Source: an uncultured Clostridia bacterium
Lineage (GTDB): Bacteria; Bacillota; Clostridia; Christensenellales; Borkfalkiaceae
Reading direction: 5' to 3'
Assembly (NCBI GenBank): GCA_959605945.1
Contig: CAUHGY010000012.1
Span: 1 to 33,226 of the forward strand
Length of the DNA: 33,226 bases
Below, piece after piece: positions 1 through 7,144 of the stretch (position 1 is the stretch's first letter; the number at the start of each line of letters is the position of its first letter). The notes beneath the pieces were generated by a model. The model saw only the letters and a list, made by a program, of their open reading frames with translations. It had not been told where the DNA came from and searched no databases. The translations under genes were made by a program, and so were the position numbers.

Positions 1-18
1 CCGCAGGAGCGGTTTTTT
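1..18 (+). terminator. Rho-independent terminator of an upstream gene (edge)
   Basis: CCGC (1-4) and GCGG (9-12) form a short hairpin followed by six T. More stem may lie left of the window. It would end a + strand gene outside the window and face the 3' end of the WYL regulator. Confidence 0.45.
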
Positions 19-61
19 ATATTTTTATTAATTGCGTTGCAAAACATTCGATTTAAAGTTT

Positions 62-1003
62 TCAGCGGCCTGCCGCATCATCGTAAAGTTTGATCAATCC
101 GGCGGCGCATTCCTTTATCTTATCCTGCAATTCCTTGGGGCTTAAAACCTTTATGCCGTCGCCGTAGCCCATAATTTTGGAAACAAGACCGTCGTCGTAC
201 GGCAGTTTTATGCGTGCTATATATTTATCGCGCTCTGAATGCACGTTTTCTATACCAAGCCATTCTTCGGCATCGGAAAGACATTTCGGCGATATTTCAA
301 GAACTACGTCGCGTGCGGCCGTGTTGTTGTGCCAAAAATCAAGAGGAAGCTCTTGCCGTGAAATATCCTGTCTGATAAAAGCGGAATCAAGCACTGCGGC
401 CCGCTCTATTCTTCCCGTTTTGAAAAAACGGAAAGTTTTTCTTAAATTACAATAGGCATAGACATACCATAGTCCCTGTTTGAATACGATCAGATAGGGA
501 TCTATTACGCGTTCGGTGACTTTACCGGAACGGTCGTGATAGCGAATAAACAGCTGTTTTTTGTCTTCAATGCATTGTTTTATCACCAGCAGTTTGCTTT
601 TATATCCCTGGGCGTCGCCCCACGGTCCGCCGTCGATGATCAGATTTCCGCTCTTAATGTCGAAGCCGCTGAATTCGTTTTTGACGGTAGCTTTAAGTTT
701 CATGATTGCGGAGTCAAGAACCTTGTCCGGGACGCCTTCGGTAATGGCCGTAAGGGCTTTTATTACCTGTTCGAATTCGTTTACGGTCATAAAGGTAGAA
801 GTTATTTTATATGTATCCATTATTCCGAAGCCGCCGTTTTGTCCCCGCAGGTGATAAATGGGAACGCCGGCGTTTTCGACGGCGGAAATATATCTGTATA
901 CCGAACGGCGGCTGACTCCGAATTTTTCGGCAAGATACGACGCCGTAACGCATTTTTTTGCCAGAAGTTCCATTAAAATTCCAAACATTATTTCAAATTT
1001 CAT
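62..1003 (-). CDS. WYL-domain transcriptional regulator (YafY/DeoR-like)
   Basis: A 313-residue DNA-binding regulator. Residues 1-55 form a winged helix-turn-helix of the HTH_11 type (ASYLAEKFGVSRRSVYRYI). Residues about 138-205 form a WYL domain, with the signature present as W179-Y180-V181 (WYV rather than WYL) followed by the conserved FRFFKTGRIERA stretch. The C-terminal ~90 residues fit the WCX extension. In this family the WYL domain is thought to sense a ligand, often a nucleotide or oligonucleotide. An in-frame start 32 codons upstream exists, but ATG at 1003 has a good Shine-Dalgarno GGAGAAG 7 bases before it and starts exactly at the family N-terminus. The target is unknown; an inverted repeat in the divergent intergenic region could be its own operator. 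Confidence 0.9.
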   Translation of the reverse strand: MKFEIMFGILMELLAKKCVTASYLAEKFGVSRRSVYRYISAVENAGVPIYHLRGQNGGFGIMDTYKITSTFMTVNEFEQVIKALTAITEGVPDKVLDSAIMKLKATVKNEFSGFDIKSGNLIIDGGPWGDAQGYKSKLLVIKQCIEDKKQLFIRYHDRSGKVTERVIDPYLIVFKQGLWYVYAYCNLRKTFRFFKTGRIERAAVLDSAFIRQDISRQELPLDFWHNNTAARDVVLEISPKCLSDAEEWLGIENVHSERDKYIARIKLPYDDGLVSKIMGYGDGIKVLSPKELQDKIKECAAGLIKLYDDAAGR

Positions 1004-1026
1004 AATATTTCTTCTCCACGTAACAT

Positions 1027-1056
1027 ATTGTAAATAAAACCCTGCGGAAAAGTCAA
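1027..1056 (-). promoter_or_regulatory. Promoter of the WYL regulator
   Basis: On the minus strand TTGACT (1056-1051) and TACAAT (1032-1027) are separated by 18 bp. Each matches the sigma-A consensus at 5 of 6 bases. Transcription would begin near 1020, about 17 nt before the start codon. Confidence 0.6.
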
Positions 1057-1082
1057 ATATTTTTAAGAAATTTTTGATATAT

Positions 1083-1096
1083 GACAGGCGTCTGTC
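1083..1096. promoter_or_regulatory. Inverted repeat, candidate operator
   Basis: GACAG-gcgt-CTGTC is a perfect 5-4-5 inverted repeat between the WYL regulator and the divergent small ORF. It lies 27 bp upstream of the regulator -35 and in the -35 zone of an extended -10 (TGTTATTAT, 1106-1114) facing right. Autoregulation by the WYL protein is inferred from position only. Confidence 0.35.
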
Positions 1097-1138
1097 CAAA
1101 GTAAATGTTATTATGAAAACGTAAAACGAGGAAACACT

Positions 1139-1519
1139 ATGTTTGAAAAGATTATCGAGTTATTTTTTGTAAAGAAAACCGTTGCCAAGCCGGCGTGCAG
1201 AACATTTCTCGGGAAAAAACGCGAGAGAAAAGTAACAGACCTTACAGCTGCCGTCAAAGAAAAAGCAAGGTCTGCCCGCGGCGGCGGAAAAACTTGTCTT
1301 TCCGAGTTTTTCGAAGGACTTAACGGGCTTAAAGTTTCAGCAAAAACGAAAATGGTATCGGCTGCGCTGTCCGGAATGCCCGGGCGTAAAGAACTTAATA
1401 TTTCAGAGAGAACGGAAAGCGGAGTAACGGCCGTCAATTTATACAGTCGGCAAGAATACGCGAAATCTGGCGGCTTTTGTCTTTCACGGGATGTTTTTCG
1501 AAATTCCTCAAAAGATTAA
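1139..1519 (+). CDS. Possible small basic protein, unrecognised
   Basis: A 126-residue Lys/Arg-rich reading frame with no recognised domain, signal peptide or membrane segment. In favour: ATG at 1139 has a fitting Shine-Dalgarno (GAGG 1128-1131, 7-nt spacing), an extended -10 (TGTTATTAT, 1106-1114) stands upstream, and codon choice in the first ~95 codons resembles the neighbours. Against: it runs 86 bp into the 3' end of convergent murG, and I recognise no family. The part beyond 1434 is antisense to murG, so the real protein may have lost its original end, or the frame may be chance. The gap 1004-1433 holds nothing else I can support. Confidence 0.4.
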   Translation: MFEKIIELFFVKKTVAKPACRTFLGKKRERKVTDLTAAVKEKARSARGGGKTCLSEFFEGLNGLKVSAKTKMVSAALSGMPGRKELNISERTESGVTAVNLYSRQEYAKSGGFCLSRDVFRNSSKD

Positions 1520-2483
1520 ACCTGTTGGCGTATGCGGCGTTTACGGCGAAAGTAAGCGATTCGTTAGTGAGTGCGTCTTGCGGCAGAACGGATGCCAGAC
1601 CCAGCCGTTGAAAATAAGCGGCATTTAATATCTGGTCGCCGCGCGAAGCGCCCTTAGGCAGCGGTATCAGTACGCAGGGGAGTTTTAAACTGAGCAATTC
1701 AAAAAGAGCATTGGAGCCTGCCCGCGTGACGCATACGCTTGCAGCGGCAAATGCGTTTTCGATTTTTTTTATGAATTCGGCCTGAAAATAGCCGCGTTTG
1801 GGCGGGTTTTCAGTGAGATTGCCCTTGCCGCAGATATGAAGGACGTCGTACTTGGGGATGAGGTCGGGGAGAGCTGCCCTTAAAGCGTCGTTTAAAGCCT
1901 TTGCGCCGAGACTTCCTCCTATTACCAGCAGCACGGGTTTCTGGCCCGAGAAACCGAACGATTTAAGAGCGTCTTTTTTAGACGCGCCGTAAATGCTGTT
2001 TCTTATCGGCGAGCCGATATATTCGCCGTTTTTGATGTTTTTTGCCGTTTCGGGGAAAGAAGTAAGCACTTTTTTGCAAAGTCCGGATGTCAGCCTGTTG
2101 GCAAGACCCGCGGTATAGTCGCTTTCGTGCGCGATTACGGGTATTTTTCGCCTGTTCGCGGCAATTACCGTAGGAACGGAAACGTAGCCTCCCTTTGAAA
2201 ATACGACGTCGGGCTTAAGTTCGTCGAGAATGTCGCCCGCTTTTTTTATTCCGGAAATTACTTTAAATGGAATAGCAAAATTTGCAACGGTGAACTTGCG
2301 GTTGAGCTTAGCGCACGGAACCGCGTAGTAGGGGAGTTCGTCGCCGATGATGTCTTTTTCGATGCCGTTTTCGCTGCCGATGTAGTAAATTTTATCGAAA
2401 TCGTTTTTAATATAGGGCAGAACGGCAAGATGAGGCGTGCAGTGCCCCGCGCTTCCTCCGCCCGTCAGAACTATTGTCGCCAT
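1434..2483 (-). CDS. murG: MurG: lipid I to lipid II N-acetylglucosaminyltransferase
   Basis: A 349-residue GT28 glycosyltransferase. It transfers GlcNAc from UDP-GlcNAc to undecaprenyl-PP-MurNAc-pentapeptide at the inner membrane face, making lipid II. The first glycine loop is at residues 8-14 (GGGSAGH) and continues CTPHLA in place of the proteobacterial IFPALA. VFSKGGYVSVP is at 94-104, HESD at 119-122, the second glycine loop GGSLGAKALND at 189-199, and the donor-site stretch RAGSNALFE at 254-262. Length is normal. It stands alone, away from a dcw cluster. No Shine-Dalgarno precedes ATG at 2483; the upstream bases are an AT alternation ending TATATATATTGT, so a very short leader is possible. 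Its 3' end overlaps the possible gene on the other strand. Confidence 0.92.
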   Translation of the reverse strand: MATIVLTGGGSAGHCTPHLAVLPYIKNDFDKIYYIGSENGIEKDIIGDELPYYAVPCAKLNRKFTVANFAIPFKVISGIKKAGDILDELKPDVVFSKGGYVSVPTVIAANRRKIPVIAHESDYTAGLANRLTSGLCKKVLTSFPETAKNIKNGEYIGSPIRNSIYGASKKDALKSFGFSGQKPVLLVIGGSLGAKALNDALRAALPDLIPKYDVLHICGKGNLTENPPKRGYFQAEFIKKIENAFAAASVCVTRAGSNALFELLSLKLPCVLIPLPKGASRGDQILNAAYFQRLGLASVLPQDALTNESLTFAVNAAYANRFNLLRNFEKHPVKDKSRQISRILADCIN

Positions 2484-2655
2484 ACAATATATATATGCGT
2501 AAAAAATATAAAGGGTATACGCTTTTTCGTCACTATCGAATTTTTTGAATTTAAAGCATAAAAAACGTTAATGTTGCAAACAGCAAAACAATCATAAATA
2601 AATTAAATGATTCAGAAAAACAGTTTGCGCAGTCATCTGAAAATATTTTAAAATT

Positions 2656-2685
2656 ACAGCCCCCGATATATTTATCGGGGGCTGT
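2656..2685 (-). terminator. Strong hairpin terminator of the large lipoprotein
   Basis: A perfect 13-bp stem (ACAGCCCCCGATA, 2656-2668, with its complement 2673-2685) and a 4-nt loop. On the minus strand it is followed by an A/T-rich AATTTTAAAATATTTT tract. It begins 14 bp after the stop codon of the 2700-5891 gene. Confidence 0.8.
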
Positions 2686-2699
2686 AGGTTTATTCAGGA

Positions 2700-5600
2700 T
2701 TATTCATCCTTTTCTTTTTTGTCGGGGTCGTCGGCTTTTTCATCCTTGCCTTCGCCGAAGTCCTGAACGTCGCCGTAAACATATTCGTCGGTAGGCTCGT
2801 CGTTTTCTTTTGCAGGCTCTTCGGGAACGTCGTCGACTTTTGCGGTGTATTCTTCGTCGCGGTCGTCTTCTTCGTAATCATCGTAAGAACGTTTGACGGG
2901 TTTGACTTTCTTTTCCTTCTTGTAACGGCTGGTTACTTTGAAGTGCGATTTAGCGTCGCTTGCATTAGCTTTACGTCTGCGTCTGATGTTTTTGACGAAA
3001 AGCATTATTATTGCCAGCACCAATGCAACCGCTAAGACGATGGAGGAGAACGAAAGCCAGAATGTTGAAGGATCTGTCTGTGCGGTACATCCGCTGCCGG
3101 TCGATGTGTCGTCATCCGAGGAATCGTTTGCATACGGATCGTTCGGAACGGGATCTAACGTGTTGAATACGGCATATATCGTAGTGGCGTTGTTTGCCCA
3201 CACATAACTTGCATCGTAAGATACAAGTTTGTCGCTGTCGGTCTGTTCTCTGTTGTACTTTTCTTCCAGGGAAGAGAGAACTCTTCTGTAAAGAATGGCG
3301 TTATTCTGAATGGACGGGTCTTTCTGGAAGGCTTCGAACAGCACGCTTGAAGAAGAGGTGAACATTTCTTCAAACGACGTCGGTTCGCTGAATCCGCCGG
3401 AAGATGAAACGGAAACATCGTCGAAGAACACATAACCCTGAGACTGAGAGTTTTCGCCGCCGTCTCTTCCGCCGTTCCACATTTCAAGTCTGATGCCGGC
3501 AGCGGTGTTGCCGTTGGCGACATAGAATGTAAGGGTAGTCCAGCCGTCGTCATCCATCATAGAGGAGTCGACTTTGAACGATAATTCTTTGGTGACCGTC
3601 GTTCCCGGGGTTATATAATCGTAACCGTTGGTATTAGATGCAACTTCAAGCTGCATGACGGATTTATCTTCGACGTTTATCAGATAGATATATGCCTGTG
3701 CATTGCCGGTGACGCGTACGCGGAGAGAAATTTTCGCATAAGCACTTGCGGCAAGAGTAGTCTTGCTGCCGATATATCCGTAATGACCGGCTTCGCCGTT
3801 ATAAATCATAAGAGGCTGAATTGAAGAATCGTCAACGCTTGTATAATCAAGCGCATCAGCAATGCCGTCGAGGCCGTTCAGTTTGGCGTATTCTGCAAGA
3901 TATTTGCTGTTGATAAGACCTGCGTGGTTTATGCCGGTTATATCGCCGCTGCGCTCGTCCGTAACATAATTTTCGCTGTCTTTGATATAGATGTGATCGG
4001 CAACTATGCCCGTATAACCGTTTACGTTGGCAGGGAAGGAAGTTATTGTTCCTATATCGCTGGGCGCGGCCGACAGACTGTAAGTCGTTGAGTCGCTGTC
4101 TTCGGTATAGTCTGAATTCTTATCAGCATAAAGAGCGACTGTCTTGTCGGCTATAGAACCGAAAAGGGAATAGAAGTCGTAATTGAGAGTTATATCGTCG
4201 GTGTCTTCAAATTCGTCGTCTTTCACGTACTGATAGCTTTTTCCGCCGAAAACCGTCATATCGCTGATGATAACTTCACCGGAAGAGAAACCGTTTGCGG
4301 TTTTGATGTCGGTCACGTTTGCGGGACCCATAACTATCACAAGATAAAATTCTCTCACGGTAGTGTCGGTTTCTTCAGAGAAATTGTTTTTGACGAGTAT
4401 ATCGCATCTCGTTTTTTCGCCTGTTTCGGTAAATGTCGCTATATTTTCTGCAGGTTCGCGGAGCGCGTTGCCGTCGCCGCAGTCATAAAGATAAACGGTG
4501 ATGCCGTTTGTATCAAACGCCGAAAGGTTGTTTTCGATATAGAAAGATACATATGCGTATCTCTGCGGAGCGGCTTTGAAAAGATCGCTTTTTACCGTAA
4601 GCGTATAACTCGCATTTTTGAGCGTTGCTTTTATATTGCCTCCGTCCGTCGTATGCGACGCAGCGCTGTTTTCCGCCCCGAGCACCGTCTGGCTGGTTAC
4701 GCCGTTCTTTTCGGTCAAAGCACCCGTAGCGGCTGAGAGATCGACGGAAGAAATTGCGTTTTCTGCAGGATCCCAGTGTTCTTCGAGCGATGACGGAAGC
4801 GTCAGATCGTAGAGAAGATATTCGCTGCCTGAGGGGTAGTCTGCGGAAGAAATTTCGATTCTTTCATCAGAAGCATATTTGAAAGTTTTTGTGTTTGTTT
4901 TATTTTCGTCGGGGGAAGAGGGAAGTTCGGATTCTTCTATTTCTTCAAAGGTAACGTCGTCGAAATACGCCGTTCCTTCGCACAGATCCTGCGTATTCTG
5001 GCTGCCGTTTCCGAAACCGAGTCCCAGAACGACCTGCACGGTCGTGTCGAAATCTTCGTCGGCTTTTACGTATATGTTGTATTCCGTCCACTCTTCGTCT
5101 GTGATGCCGTAGAGAACGAAGTCGGCCTGGTTTGATGAATTGAAGGCATTTACGAGCCTGATGTTGGCGCCGTATTTACCGCTGCCTGCGAGATTTTCTG
5201 TCTTGACCCAGACCGATATTTTGCCGTAAGTTCCTTTTTCCAGCGTCACGGTCGTTGAAGACGTGGCTTTCTGCGCCGTACCTATTCCGTAAGGATAAGA
5301 ACTGCCGGAGAGATAGTTGTTTATCATCAGCAGTTTCTGCGCGCCCGTTTCCGCGCCCGTTCTGCTGCCGGGGTTGGGGAACCCGGGCTTAACATAGCGT
5401 TCGATTATCCTTTTGTCGATTTCAGCCTGGATTTCGTCTTCGCTCGCGCCGTCGAAATCGGGATCCTCTTTGACTTCGGATTCGATTTCGTCAAGCACAG
5501 TGTCGGTGACGCCGAATTTATCCTTGCAATAATCGGCAAAATCATCGTCCTCGTAAAGGGTGTTCAACAGTTCGTCCCATTCCGAAGTGTTGACTATGCC

Positions 5601-5891
5601 CGAGCTGACTCTCGAAGAATACACCGAATTATCCGTGGCTATGGACCAGCCCGAAGGAGAAACCACGGGGAACTTGTCCGCCGTGAGCCCGTCGGTGCCG
5701 AATTCGAAAGAGCCGTTGGATATGGTGGCTTCGTCTGTCCAGGTCTTATCGTATTCGGTGTCATCGTCATTGTCCGATGACGTACTTCCGCACGCTGCGC
5801 CCATGGCAAGCGAAAAACACAGAAGAATGAGAAGAACCGTCATCCAAAACGGTCTTGATTTAAGTTTTCCGAAAATGCTGTTTCTGGTCAT
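2700..5891 (-). CDS. Large surface lipoprotein with jelly-roll modules and C-terminal membrane anchor
   Basis: A 1063-residue exported protein. Residues 1-33 are a lipoprotein signal with Cys34 after MGAA, followed by an Asp/Ser-rich linker. At least three beta-sandwich modules can be seen that resemble CBM4/9 or galactose-binding folds: about 55-320 (starts NGSFEFGTD, ends YFDDVTFEEIEE), a central one near 400-560, and about 690-860 (ends YVFFDDVSVSS). The shared ending YFDDV is typical of these folds. Near the C-terminus come a Cys/Ser/Thr linker, a membrane helix (944-966), a strongly basic stretch (RRRR, KKEKK) and a ~60-residue Asp/Glu/Lys tail. It is therefore probably held both by lipid and by a transmembrane helix with a charged cytoplasmic tail. 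The start has a good Shine-Dalgarno (AAAAAGGTG). Carbohydrate or envelope binding is inferred; no catalytic motif was found. Confidence 0.8.
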   Translation of the reverse strand: MTRNSIFGKLKSRPFWMTVLLILLCFSLAMGAACGSTSSDNDDDTEYDKTWTDEATISNGSFEFGTDGLTADKFPVVSPSGWSIATDNSVYSSRVSSGIVNTSEWDELLNTLYEDDDFADYCKDKFGVTDTVLDEIESEVKEDPDFDGASEDEIQAEIDKRIIERYVKPGFPNPGSRTGAETGAQKLLMINNYLSGSSYPYGIGTAQKATSSTTVTLEKGTYGKISVWVKTENLAGSGKYGANIRLVNAFNSSNQADFVLYGITDEEWTEYNIYVKADEDFDTTVQVVLGLGFGNGSQNTQDLCEGTAYFDDVTFEEIEESELPSSPDENKTNTKTFKYASDERIEISSADYPSGSEYLLYDLTLPSSLEEHWDPAENAISSVDLSAATGALTEKNGVTSQTVLGAENSAASHTTDGGNIKATLKNASYTLTVKSDLFKAAPQRYAYVSFYIENNLSAFDTNGITVYLYDCGDGNALREPAENIATFTETGEKTRCDILVKNNFSEETDTTVREFYLVIVMGPANVTDIKTANGFSSGEVIISDMTVFGGKSYQYVKDDEFEDTDDITLNYDFYSLFGSIADKTVALYADKNSDYTEDSDSTTYSLSAAPSDIGTITSFPANVNGYTGIVADHIYIKDSENYVTDERSGDITGINHAGLINSKYLAEYAKLNGLDGIADALDYTSVDDSSIQPLMIYNGEAGHYGYIGSKTTLAASAYAKISLRVRVTGNAQAYIYLINVEDKSVMQLEVASNTNGYDYITPGTTVTKELSFKVDSSMMDDDGWTTLTFYVANGNTAAGIRLEMWNGGRDGGENSQSQGYVFFDDVSVSSSGGFSEPTSFEEMFTSSSSVLFEAFQKDPSIQNNAILYRRVLSSLEEKYNREQTDSDKLVSYDASYVWANNATTIYAVFNTLDPVPNDPYANDSSDDDTSTGSGCTAQTDPSTFWLSFSSIVLAVALVLAIIMLFVKNIRRRRKANASDAKSHFKVTSRYKKEKKVKPVKRSYDDYEEDDRDEEYTAKVDDVPEEPAKENDEPTDEYVYGDVQDFGEGKDEKADDPDKKEKDE

Positions 5892-6080
5892 AATTCACCT
5901 TTTTAAGTTAGTATGATAGCCTTGTTTTATAAAAAATCCGACTTGTAGCCGATTATCATATATAAAGCATAAAGCCATTATATAGTATTTCGCTGTAAAA
6001 ATCAACTGATAGAGACGGATAATTTTCCAAAAAATCAAAAACTTTCTTTTAGAAAATATTAAATTGCAAAAACTATCGTT

Positions 6081-6491
6081 ATGTCAAAAAGCAAAAAACA
6101 AACGAGCCGCGCTTTCGACAGCGGCGAAAACGTGAAAAAAAGATGGTACTTTGCCGTTATGGCAGGGGCGCTCGCGGGGATTGCAAACGGCCTTTTCGGC
6201 GGAGGAGGAGGCATGATAATAGTACCTCTTCTGATCGCGCTTCTGAAATTTCCGCCGAAAGTTGCTCATGCAACCGCTATACTGATCATTCTCCCGCTTT
6301 CGGTACTGAGCGGTTTTTTCTATATTGCATTCGGAGAACTGCAGCCGTTTATGGCGCTTTCGGCGGGGTTAGGCGTGGTTGCCGGCGGAGCGGCGGGAGC
6401 GCTGCTTCTTTCAAAACTTTCGTCGCGATGGGTGGTCGTGGTTTTTTCGGCGGTCATGGCGGCTGCAGGGCTTAAAATGCTATTGTTTTAA
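6081..6491 (+). CDS. TauE/SafE family permease, N-terminal half-size protein
   Basis: A 136-residue membrane protein of the TauE/SafE (DUF81) family, whose members export sulfite, sulfoacetate or similar small anions. After a ~20-residue Lys-rich cytoplasmic start, a membrane segment with GALAGIANGLFGGGGGMIIVPLL carries the glycine-rich family signature. About three more segments follow (VAHATAILIILPLS, LSAGLGVVAGGAAGALL and the C-terminus). Typical family members have ~250 residues and two such repeats; this gene holds only one. The second follows 9 bp later as its own gene. No clear Shine-Dalgarno precedes ATG 6081, so the exact start is uncertain. The substrate is unknown. Confidence 0.82.
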   Translation: MSKSKKQTSRAFDSGENVKKRWYFAVMAGALAGIANGLFGGGGGMIIVPLLIALLKFPPKVAHATAILIILPLSVLSGFFYIAFGELQPFMALSAGLGVVAGGAAGALLLSKLSSRWVVVVFSAVMAAAGLKMLLF

Positions 6492-6500
6492 GGGGGATTT

Positions 6501-6878
6501 ATGATATATTTCTGGTATGCTCTCGCCGGGCTTTTGAGCGGAGTTCTCGGCGGCATGGGTATGGGCGGGGGAACGCTTCTTATACCGGTTCTGACTATAT
6601 TTTTGGGCGTAAGCCAGCACGCGGCGCAGGCTGTCAATCTGATAGGCTTTATTCCCATGGCGGTTGTTGCGCTGATTATCCATGCAAAGAACAAACTTGT
6701 GGGATTCAAAGGGGTTTTATATATAATTATTCCGGGGCTTTTAACCTGTGTGGGCGGATGTTTTCTTGCCAAGGCTTTGACGGGTGATGTGCTCGGGCGC
6801 TGTTTCGGCGGCTTTTTGACTGCGCTTTCTGTTTTTCAGTTTATCACAGGCTGGAAAAATTCGGGAAAAGATAAATAA
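6501..6878 (+). CDS. TauE/SafE family permease, C-terminal half-size protein
   Basis: A 125-residue membrane protein with the second TauE/SafE repeat. GLLSGVLGGMGMGGGTLLIPVL is the glycine-rich signature, followed by QAVNLIGFIPMAVVALIIH and two further segments. It starts 9 bp after the first half-gene, behind its own Shine-Dalgarno (AAGGGGGA), so translation is separate but coupled in one transcript. The two products probably assemble as a heterodimer equal to one full-length permease (inference). Both halves are intact, with a stop codon and a new ribosome site between them, so this does not look like a fresh frameshift. Confidence 0.85.
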   Translation: MIYFWYALAGLLSGVLGGMGMGGGTLLIPVLTIFLGVSQHAAQAVNLIGFIPMAVVALIIHAKNKLVGFKGVLYIIIPGLLTCVGGCFLAKALTGDVLGRCFGGFLTALSVFQFITGWKNSGKDK

Positions 6879-6986
6879 GTTTTGTGCATTTTGCCTATAC
6901 GCCGAATTTGTATTATGCGCGCTGAAAAGCTCAAAAATGGTCATAAATGAACACAAATGATAAAAAACAACAATACATTTTTTACT

Positions 6987-7029
6987 TTTTCGGACGTGAA
7001 TTTTATTGTAAACCGTTCCGAAAATTTTT
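6987..7029 (+). terminator. Possible terminator of the TauE/SafE pair
   Basis: TTTTCGGA (6987-6994) and TCCGAAAA (7017-7024) form an 8-bp stem with a 22-nt loop followed by five T. The long loop makes it a weak candidate. The rest of 6879-7063 is A/T-rich and shows nothing else. Confidence 0.3.
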
Positions 7030-7063
7030 ATGGGAAAAATGTGCACAAATTTAAAAAAAGGTC

Positions 7064-7092
7064 TGTACAAACACAATATCTTGTGTTATAAT
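7064..7092 (+). promoter_or_regulatory. Sigma-A promoter of the Ppx/GppA gene, extended -10
   Basis: TGTACA (7064-7069), a 17-bp spacer, and TATAAT (7087-7092) preceded by TG at 7084-7085. Transcription would start near 7099, giving a leader of about 45 nt before the TTG start. Confidence 0.75.
7070..7087. promoter_or_regulatory. 18-bp inverted repeat inside the promoter spacer
   Basis: AACACAA-tatc-TTGTGTT is a perfect 7-4-7 inverted repeat filling the space between -35 and -10. A repressor bound here would block the polymerase. The protein is unknown. Confidence 0.5.
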
Positions 7093-7144
7093 GTGTAAGA
7101 ATTAAGAATAATCGATAAAGAAAAACATCAGTAAGGTGAGTAAA

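Noticed and set aside
1111..1437. 108-codon minus frame opposite the possible 1139-1519 gene
   Set aside because: No Shine-Dalgarno, Ser/Phe/Pro-rich antisense composition; the + strand frame has better signals.
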